Below, piece after piece: positions 15,041-19,674 of a stretch of 19,674 nucleotides of DNA. The number at the start of each line of letters is the position of its first letter. The first letter of the stretch is position 1. Below the pieces are notes generated by a model. The model was not told the origin of the DNA. It did not search any database and worked only from the letters and a program-made list of their open reading frames with translations. The position numbers and the translations under genes were made by a program. This stretch comes from CAZSLZ01 sp964607865 (GTDB taxonomy: Bacteria; Vulcanimicrobiota; JAJTBE01; CAZSLZ01): contig CAZSLZ010000051.1 of the NCBI GenBank assembly GCA_964607865.1, positions 1 through 19,674 on the forward strand. The letters run 5' to 3'.

Positions 15041-15841
15041 TTGGATCAAATTATTAACAACACTATTGAATACGGCGATCTGGAGTCTTTAAAAGACCTT
15101 CTGGGCCAATATCCTGATCTGGTTTCTTATAGTGATTGGCAGGGAAGAAGTCTTTTGCACAAAGCCTGCCAGGCAGGAAATGTGGAAATTGCCCGGTTAT
15201 TAATCGACAGAGGAATCGACGTAAATTCCCGGGACAGTGAAAACAACACCCCGTTGCATATTGCAGGTACAAATGGTGAGAAATCTCTGATAGAGTTATT
15301 AGTAAAAAAGGGCGCCAAAATAAATGCCGCCAACCAGAGAAGTGAAACCCCACTGCACCTGGCTGTTATCGCGGAAAATAGGCAGGTTATTGAAACTCTG
15401 TTGGAAAAAGATGCAAACCCCAATTTGATAGACAACGCAGGCCTCATTCCCCTGCATCGGGCAGTAAATTTTAATAACATAGAAGCTGTGAAATTATTGA
15501 TAAAATATGGAAGCGATGTAAATTTTCAGGATAACCAGGGGAATACCCCCCTGCACTTTGCCGTGGAAGATGGATATGTGGAAATTGTAAAACTTCTATT
15601 ACAAAAAGGCGCCAGAGTAAATAATAAAAACGGAGCAGGAAAAACTCCCCTTCACCTGGCCTGTTCTCCCAGAAGTATAAACAAAAAGCAATATCTGGAA
15701 GAAATAGTCAGGCTTCTTCTGAACTATGGAGCAAACCCACATAGCAAAGACAACTACAACCATTCACCCATGGAACACGCATGGTCACAGGGAAGAAAAG
15801 GAATGGTTGACATATTTAAAACTCACCAGACGGAATTTTAA
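15041..15841 (+). CDS. Ankyrin-repeat protein (seven repeats)
   Basis: A 266-residue protein made almost entirely of ankyrin repeats, a protein-binding scaffold. Seven units of about 33 residues can be read from residue ~32: GRSLLHKACQAGN, NTPLHIAGTNGE, ETPLHLAVIAEN, LIPLHRAVNFNN, NTPLHFAVEDGY, KTPLHLACSPRS (with a ~7-residue insertion), then a degenerate HSPMEHAWSQGR. There is no signal peptide or membrane helix, so it is probably cytoplasmic. The start is TTG at 15041, since no ATG or GTG gives a full first repeat; a GGGG run lies ~14 bases upstream, not ideal. It follows the NrdD-like gene by 47 bases on the same strand and may be co-transcribed. The binding partner is unknown. Confidence 0.88.
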   Translation: MDQIINNTIEYGDLESLKDLLGQYPDLVSYSDWQGRSLLHKACQAGNVEIARLLIDRGIDVNSRDSENNTPLHIAGTNGEKSLIELLVKKGAKINAANQRSETPLHLAVIAENRQVIETLLEKDANPNLIDNAGLIPLHRAVNFNNIEAVKLLIKYGSDVNFQDNQGNTPLHFAVEDGYVEIVKLLLQKGARVNNKNGAGKTPLHLACSPRSINKKQYLEEIVRLLLNYGANPHSKDNYNHSPMEHAWSQGRKGMVDIFKTHQTEF

Positions 15842-15865
15842 TCACTTTATTTTATAGTTTTTATA

Positions 15866-15874
15866 TGATATAAT
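15866..15874 (+). promoter_or_regulatory. Extended -10 promoter of the secreted-protein gene
   Basis: TG (15866-15867), one base, then a perfect TATAAT (15869-15874). The -35 region is weak (TTTATT at 15846-15851, 17-base spacer), as is common with extended -10 elements. Predicted start near 15881, about 20 bases before translation begins. Confidence 0.45.
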
Positions 15875-15893
15875 TCAAGTAACCAATAAGGAG

Positions 15894-16445
15894 GTGAATA
15901 AAATTCTGAAAAATAAATATTTATTATCGTTATTGTTATTTATTACCCTGGCTTGTTTATCGGTTTCCTGTATGCCCCAGCCCCGCAGGTATTCTCCAAT
16001 CAGCCGGGAAATCCAGGAAGGCAAGGAACCGGGCACAATTATGCATAAATCCTGTGAATTCGAACTCGATTTAAGCGCCAGAAACGGAAATCATATTGTA
16101 ACCAGCAAGGATAAAAAAGTTGAAGTGCCTCCGGGTAATTATAAGATCGAATATATCAAGCTGAGAAAAAAAGATAAAAAAGGAAGAACCTGGTCACTTG
16201 AATCGAAACGTATCGGCAAAAAAATTCTTGTAATGGAGAAAGGTATTGTTACCCTGGATTTTGGAGAGCCTCTGGAAATTGAAATCATAAGAAGAGGAAC
16301 CTATTTTCAATACAACATTAAAGGCGCCGAGAGCGAATCTTATGCCTATGTTTACGTTGGCGACAAAAAGGCTGACCCTTTCAGTGTAAAAGTTGTAAAT
16401 GCCGCTGGAAAAGAACTCACCTCTGGTAAATTTAAATATGGTTGA
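15894..16445 (+). CDS. Secreted or lipoprotein-like protein, frame interrupted by TGA (possible selenoprotein)
   Basis: As read to the first stop, 183 residues of no recognised family. The N-terminus is a signal peptide (KNKYLLSLLLFITLACLSVS) with Cys26 as a possible lipidation site, although the residue at -3 is Ser, not the usual Leu. The mature part is rich in beta-strand patterns (KKVEVPPGNYKIEYIKLRKK). The start is uncertain: GTG 15894 lies inside a perfect AAGGAGG ribosome site (15888-15894), so initiation may be at ATT 15903 or CTG 15906. The end is also doubtful. The frame continues for 40 coding-like codons after the TGA (16443-16445), a stable hairpin follows the TGA, and the terminator sits just after the extended stop, not after this TGA. 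Confidence 0.75.
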   Translation: MNKILKNKYLLSLLLFITLACLSVSCMPQPRRYSPISREIQEGKEPGTIMHKSCEFELDLSARNGNHIVTSKDKKVEVPPGNYKIEYIKLRKKDKKGRTWSLESKRIGKKILVMEKGIVTLDFGEPLEIEIIRRGTYFQYNIKGAESESYAYVYVGDKKADPFSVKVVNAAGKELTSGKFKYG

Positions 16446-16490
16446 GGAGGCGTATGTTCGTTCTCCGTGGGAGAACTCAATTTTCCCTCC
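16446..16490 (+). promoter_or_regulatory. SECIS-like stem-loop directly after the in-frame TGA
   Basis: A 7-bp perfect stem GTTCTCC/GGAGAAC with loop GTG (16460-16476) is enclosed by an outer stem GGAGG (16446-16450) pairing CCTCC (16486-16490), with an irregular internal region. The loop begins 22 bases after the TGA and its first base is G. Bacterial SECIS elements as I know them lie immediately 3' of UGA, with a small apical loop having G in its first two positions about 16-37 bases downstream. The fit is good, but hairpins of this size also arise by chance. Confidence 0.35.
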
Positions 16491-16568
16491 GGCAGTAAGA
16501 TTATTCTGAACCCCAACCTGGGGCCATTCGATTACAGAAAACCCGTCGAAATGATATTAACAGATTAA
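16446..16568 (+). other. In-frame C-terminal extension beyond the TGA
   Basis: Forty open codons in the frame of the secreted protein, ending at TAA 16566-16568. The translation has normal protein character: it begins GGVCSFSVGELNFPSG, continues IILNPNLGPFDYRKP and ends VEMILTD. Codon use (CCC, CTG, GGC, GAA) resembles the surrounding genes, and the stretch is less AT-rich than the neighbouring gaps. A Cys lies four codons after the TGA, so readthrough with selenocysteine would give a U-x3-C pair. The transcription terminator begins 3 bases after this TAA. Alternatives are a recent nonsense mutation (from TGC, TGT, TGG, CGA or GGA) or a sequence error. Confidence 0.65.
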
Positions 16569-16571
16569 AGT

Positions 16572-16602
16572 AAAAGGGAATCGTTTTAAACGATTCCCTT
16601 TT
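16572..16602. terminator. Bidirectional rho-independent terminator
   Basis: A near-perfect 15-bp inverted repeat, AAAAGGGAATCGTTT then T then its complement, ending in TTTT. It lies between the convergent secreted-protein gene (plus) and ilvE (minus) and has A's on the left arm and T's on the right, so it can serve both. It starts 3 bases after the extended stop at 16568. Confidence 0.87.
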
Positions 16603-16623
16603 AAGTCTTATTTATTAAAAATA

Positions 16624-17502
16624 TTATTTATAAACTTCAGTACCTTCCCTGCGGGTGTGGCTTCTCAGTTCTGCCAGAAGTTTCTTATAAACAGGGCCCG
16701 GTTTTCCGTTTCCAATAGTTCTGCCTGCCACTTCAACCACGGGAATCATTTCCGCAGCTGTTCCTGAAAGGAAAATTTCATCTGCGGTATATAAATCGTG
16801 GGAGGTCATATTTTCTTCGGTAATATTTATATTCAGATCCTTTGCGCAGTCTATAATGGCATTGCGGGTAATACCCACCAGAATTCCTGCCGAGGATGGC
16901 GGGGTACGGATAGCCCCGTTTTTAACTACGAAGATATTATCGGCGGTTCCCTCGGTTATGTAACCATGAATGTTTATCTGAATAGCTTCGGGAACACCTG
17001 CCTGAACAGCTTCCACCTTGGCAAGAATGTTGCTGAGATAATTTAATGATTTCACATTCGGGTTCAGGGATTCGGGGAAGTTCTTTCTTGTAGCTGCAAT
17101 GATAACTTTTACCCCCACATCGTATAGTTCTTCAGGGAATAATTGAATTGTATCACAAATTATAACCACGGTGGGTTCCTTGCATTTTCCGGGATCCAGC
17201 CCCAGGTCGCCGATTCCCCGGGAAACCACCAACCGGATATAGCAATTCTTTTCACCGGTCCGGCGTATTGTTTCCAACATCAACTCTTCCATTTTTTCAA
17301 TGGGATAAGGCATTTTCAGAGCAATGGTTTTGGCAGAGTCATATAAACGCTGTAAATGCTCTTTACATTTGTAAACTCTTCCCTCATAAACCCGGATTCC
17401 TTCAAACACTCCATCGCCATATAAAAATCCATGATCCCAAACAGAAATTTTGGCATCTTCTCGCTTGTCGTAAAATTCACCATTAATATAAACTACTGCC
17501 AT
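16624..17502 (-). CDS. ilvE: Branched-chain amino acid aminotransferase (class IV PLP enzyme)
   Basis: Transfers amino groups between branched-chain amino acids and 2-oxoglutarate in the cytoplasm, the last step of Val, Leu and Ile synthesis. 292 residues, normal length. Seen: DHGFLYGDGVFEGIRVY (23-39), RLYDSA, YIRLVVSRG (88-96), the PLP-binding Lys151 in NVKSLNYLSN, GYITEGTADNIF (180-191) with Glu184, and the phosphate-binding LVGITRNAI. The related D-amino acid transaminase and aminodeoxychorismate lyase share the fold, but the EGIRVYEGRVY segment favours IlvE. The ATG at 17502 is chosen because GGGAGG lies 7 bases upstream; the in-frame GTG at 17508 is too close to that site. Downstream of the slipin gene on the same strand, 91 bases apart. 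Confidence 0.93.
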   Translation of the reverse strand: MAVVYINGEFYDKREDAKISVWDHGFLYGDGVFEGIRVYEGRVYKCKEHLQRLYDSAKTIALKMPYPIEKMEELMLETIRRTGEKNCYIRLVVSRGIGDLGLDPGKCKEPTVVIICDTIQLFPEELYDVGVKVIIAATRKNFPESLNPNVKSLNYLSNILAKVEAVQAGVPEAIQINIHGYITEGTADNIFVVKNGAIRTPPSSAGILVGITRNAIIDCAKDLNINITEENMTSHDLYTADEIFLSGTAAEMIPVVEVAGRTIGNGKPGPVYKKLLAELRSHTRREGTEVYK

Positions 17503-17534
17503 CTGCACGCCTCCCTAACAAGTTTTTTCATTAA

Positions 17535-17566
17535 ATTGACGGTTCAGGTTTCCCCTTGCCGTCAAT
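17535..17566. repeat. Inverted repeat between the slipin and ilvE genes
   Basis: ATTGACGG (17535-17542) and CCGTCAAT (17559-17566) form an 8-bp perfect stem with a 16-base loop in the 91-base gap. On the minus strand the 3' side is followed by TTAATG, not a T run, so it is a poor terminator. It could be an mRNA processing site, attenuator or regulator site. Confidence 0.45.
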
Positions 17567-17593
17567 AATAATACAAGATTAATTTATTATTAA

Positions 17594-18409
17594 TTATTCT
17601 TCTTTTTCTTCTTTCTCTCCTTCACCGGTGGAAGAAATCAGGTTTTTACTCAGTTTGCCGAATTCAAGGAAAGGCTTCAGGGTATCGATAGGCACGGGAA
17701 ATAGTATAGTAGAGGATTTCTCCACAGATATCTCGGTAAGGGTCTGCAGATATCTCAATTGTAAAGCTGCGGGTTGTTCAGACATAATCTCAGCTGCGTT
17801 TGCCAGGTTTTCCGCAGCCTGTTTTTCACCTTCGGCATGAATTACCTTGGCGCGTTTTTCCCGTTCAGCTTCCGCCTGCCTTGCCATGGCTCTCTGCATT
17901 GATGTAGGCAATTCCACATCCTTGACTTCCACTGCAGTTACTTTAATGCCCCAGGCGTCAGTGGCTTCATCCAGAATTTCCTGTAAATTCAAATTCAGCC
18001 GTTCTCTGTCCGCCAGAACTTCATCCAGTTCGGACTGGCCCAGAATCGACCGCAAGGTGGTCTGAGCATACTGAGATGTGGCATAAACATAGTCTTCCAC
18101 TTTGATAATAGCATTTTCGGGTTCTACAACCTTGAAATACACCACTGCATTTACCTTGATAGTAATATTATCCCTGGTTATGACTTCCTGGGTAGGTACA
18201 TCCAGGGTAAAAATACGCATATCTATGCGGTTCATTTTATCTACTACGGGTATAAGAAAAATCAGGCCCGGCCCTTTTGTCCCAATATAGCGTCCCAGCC
18301 GAAAAACCACAGCCCTTTCGTATTCCTGAAGAATTTTAATTGCCGATTGCAGAATTACAATTATAACAAATATGGTTAAAATGCCAAAAGAACTGAAAAT
18401 ATCAAACAT
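17594..18409 (-). CDS. Slipin (stomatin-like SPFH/band 7 membrane protein)
   Basis: A 271-residue SPFH protein that would form membrane-bound oligomeric rings, associated in the family with membrane microdomains and protease partners. One N-terminal hydrophobic segment (about 6-26) is followed by the band 7 domain: EYERAVVFRLGRYIGTKGPG (~29-48), IFTLDVPTQEVITRDNI, KVNAVVYFKV and TLRSILGQSELDEVLADRE. An Ala/Glu-rich helix (RQAEAEREKRAKVIHAEGEK) and a C-terminal hydrophobic patch (SSTILFPVPIDTLKPF) come next, then an acidic tail. Slipins often neighbour NfeD; none is visible here. GGGGGAG about 9 bases before the ATG is the ribosome site. It lies 76 bases downstream of trkH on the same strand. 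Confidence 0.93.
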   Translation of the reverse strand: MFDIFSSFGILTIFVIIVILQSAIKILQEYERAVVFRLGRYIGTKGPGLIFLIPVVDKMNRIDMRIFTLDVPTQEVITRDNITIKVNAVVYFKVVEPENAIIKVEDYVYATSQYAQTTLRSILGQSELDEVLADRERLNLNLQEILDEATDAWGIKVTAVEVKDVELPTSMQRAMARQAEAEREKRAKVIHAEGEKQAAENLANAAEIMSEQPAALQLRYLQTLTEISVEKSSTILFPVPIDTLKPFLEFGKLSKNLISSTGEGEKEEKEE

Positions 18410-18485
18410 TTACTCTACTCCCCCAAATTAGAATCATCTAAAAAATTCTTCAAATTGACGACTATTCCTTTCAAGAGAACTAAAG

Positions 18486-19674
18486 TTATTTCAGATCTCT
18501 GTTTCTGGCCAGGTAGATTACATCCCGGAAGACTTTCATAAAACCGTAGAAAATTATGAAAAATTCCAGCCTGCCCAGAAACATGCCTATCATAAGGGTG
18601 GTAAGAACACCGGAGGGGGCGTTATAAGCTGTGATGCCGATGGATTGGCCAACGCAGCCCTGGGCGGAGGCAAACTCAAACATAGATTCATGCATGGGGA
18701 AACCGTAAGCCATGAGTATGCAGGTACCAATAACCAGGGTAATAACATAGACCGAGATATAATTAAAGACATCTCTGATGCTTTTGGAATCAATGTAGGT
18801 TTTATCCTCGCCCTTATAGATATAATCCACAATTACTGTGGTTTGTGGCAGAAATTGACGTTCGATGGTCCACCAGATGGATTTTACCATCATATAAATT
18901 CGAAGTTGCTTGATGGCACCCGAGGTTGAATTGGTCATTCCCCCGGCGCACATTGCCAGAACGCTTAACAGCAGGCCAAGCTGGGGCCACATGGCATAAC
19001 TTTTTACTATGGAGAACCCGGTACCGGTAAGCGAGGAAGTTATTTCAAAAACCCCTTTACGGATACTTTCCCAGCTGGAGCCATAGAATGTTTTTATGGA
19101 AAAAATGGTTAAAACAATAAAAATTAAAAGAGTGGTGATAAACGTTCTTACTTCGGCATTCTTAAAAACGGTTTTCCATTTTCCCTGGCTGGCAAAATGG
19201 TGAACAGCGAAACTGGTGCCTCCCAGAATCATCAGGACCAGGGTAACCATTTCGATGGGCAGGGAATTATAGGCCCCTATGCTGGCGTTCCTGGTGGAAA
19301 AACCACCGGTTCCCAGGGCAGCCATACAATGATTAATGGAATCGAAGACCGGCATGCCCACTATTACATAAGCAATGGAACCTGTCAGCAGGAAAAACAG
19401 GTATATTTTTACCACCAGTTTGGCAGATTGCTTCACATGGGGCATAATATCATAATGGCCTTCGGCCTGATAAATACCCGCAGCTGAAGGGCCCGTCAAA
19501 ACCGATAACATAACCACGGCAAACCCTGCGCTTCCAATATACTGGGTCAGGCTTCGCCACATTAATATCACGTGTGAAGTATTCTCAGCATCTACATTGA
19601 TAAGCCGGGTTACTGTCGAACCACTGGTGGATTCGAAAAGAGCCTGTACCAGCACGTATTTAACCGTCATAAGG
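18486..19674 (-). CDS. trkH: TrkH-family potassium uptake protein, C-terminal part (N-terminus outside window)
   Basis: About 396 residues of a TrkH/KtrB-type K+ translocating subunit. The frame stays open to the window end, so the first ~80-100 residues are missing. Pore repeats visible: repeat 1 ALFESTSGSTVTRLINVD, repeat 2 MAALGTGGFSTRNASIGAY, repeat 3 EITSSLTGTGFSIVKSYAMW with AGGMTNSTSGAIKQLRI, and repeat 4 GCVGQSIGITAY followed by MFLGRLEFFIIF. The Gly of repeat 1's filter (TTTG in E. coli TrkH) is Arg here, residue 22 of the visible part (bases 19605-19607). Filter glycines of repeats 2-4 are present. The regulatory TrkA partner is not in the window; it could lie upstream. Confidence 0.9.
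   Translation of the reverse strand, partial: LMTVKYVLVQALFESTSGSTVTRLINVDAENTSHVILMWRSLTQYIGSAGFAVVMLSVLTGPSAAGIYQAEGHYDIMPHVKQSAKLVVKIYLFFLLTGSIAYVIVGMPVFDSINHCMAALGTGGFSTRNASIGAYNSLPIEMVTLVLMILGGTSFAVHHFASQGKWKTVFKNAEVRTFITTLLIFIVLTIFSIKTFYGSSWESIRKGVFEITSSLTGTGFSIVKSYAMWPQLGLLLSVLAMCAGGMTNSTSGAIKQLRIYMMVKSIWWTIERQFLPQTTVIVDYIYKGEDKTYIDSKSIRDVFNYISVYVITLVIGTCILMAYGFPMHESMFEFASAQGCVGQSIGITAYNAPSGVLTTLMIGMFLGRLEFFIIFYGFMKVFRDVIYLARNRDLK

Noticed and set aside
15894..16445. Genome-wide TGA reassignment (to Trp or Gly) as explanation for the interrupted secreted protein
   Set aside because: TGA cleanly ends csaB, tetR, hlyD and NBD2 at tight gene junctions, and Trp is coded by TGG throughout.
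16454..16498. Separate small gene starting at ATG 16454 after GGAGG
   Set aside because: Only 14 codons, and the spacing is too short; the GGAGG is better explained as the base of the hairpin.

Overview
The window reads as chromosomal DNA of a moderately AT-rich anaerobic bacterium with an outer membrane. The outer membrane is inferred from a complete TetR / HlyD / ABC / TolC-type export locus that includes a signal-peptide-bearing TolC homologue. CsaB (cell-wall polysaccharide pyruvylation) is shared by Firmicutes and by diderm lineages that tether SLH-domain proteins, so a diderm Firmicutes-like or other deep-branching diderm lineage fits. I cannot assign a taxon.

Layout. (a) 1-1683 (+): the 3' end of csaB, followed directly by a membrane-anchored beta-propeller-like protein. 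(b) 1805-4177 (-): phosphoenolpyruvate synthase, convergent with (a). (c) 4347-10790 (+): a tightly packed efflux operon with a TetR regulator, HlyD-family adaptor, two separate ABC ATPases, one ABC-2 permease and a TolC-like outer-membrane factor. The TolC frame is cut by an in-frame TAA. A DUF72 gene follows at 10840-11586. (d) 11587-12271: about 685 bases with no gene but rich in inverted and degenerate direct repeats. (e) 12272-12712 (-): a small Cys-containing coiled-coil protein with a clear terminator. (f) 12915-14993 (+): an NrdD-family protein with an ATP-cone that lacks the cysteines expected of a working class III ribonucleotide reductase, then a seven-repeat ankyrin protein (15041-15841). 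(g) 15894-16568 (+): a secreted or lipoprotein-like protein whose frame continues for 40 codons past an in-frame TGA, with a SECIS-like hairpin just after the TGA and a terminator just after the extended stop. (h) 16624-19674 (-): ilvE, a slipin (stomatin-like) gene and the C-terminal part of a TrkH-type K+ transporter.

How the parts relate. The efflux genes form one machine: inner-membrane ABC transporter, periplasmic adaptor and outer-membrane duct, under a TetR repressor. The two ATPases appear to have specialised so that one composite ATP site is consensus and the other degenerate. The other genes are mostly housekeeping and are not obviously linked.

The points most worth checking are the UGA-interrupted secreted protein (possible selenoprotein), the almost cysteine-free NrdD homologue, the nonsense codon in the TolC homologue, the Gly-to-Arg change at a TrkH filter position, and the structured repeats at 11855-12162. 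Family comparisons were made by eye from remembered family consensus; no alignment or search was run.
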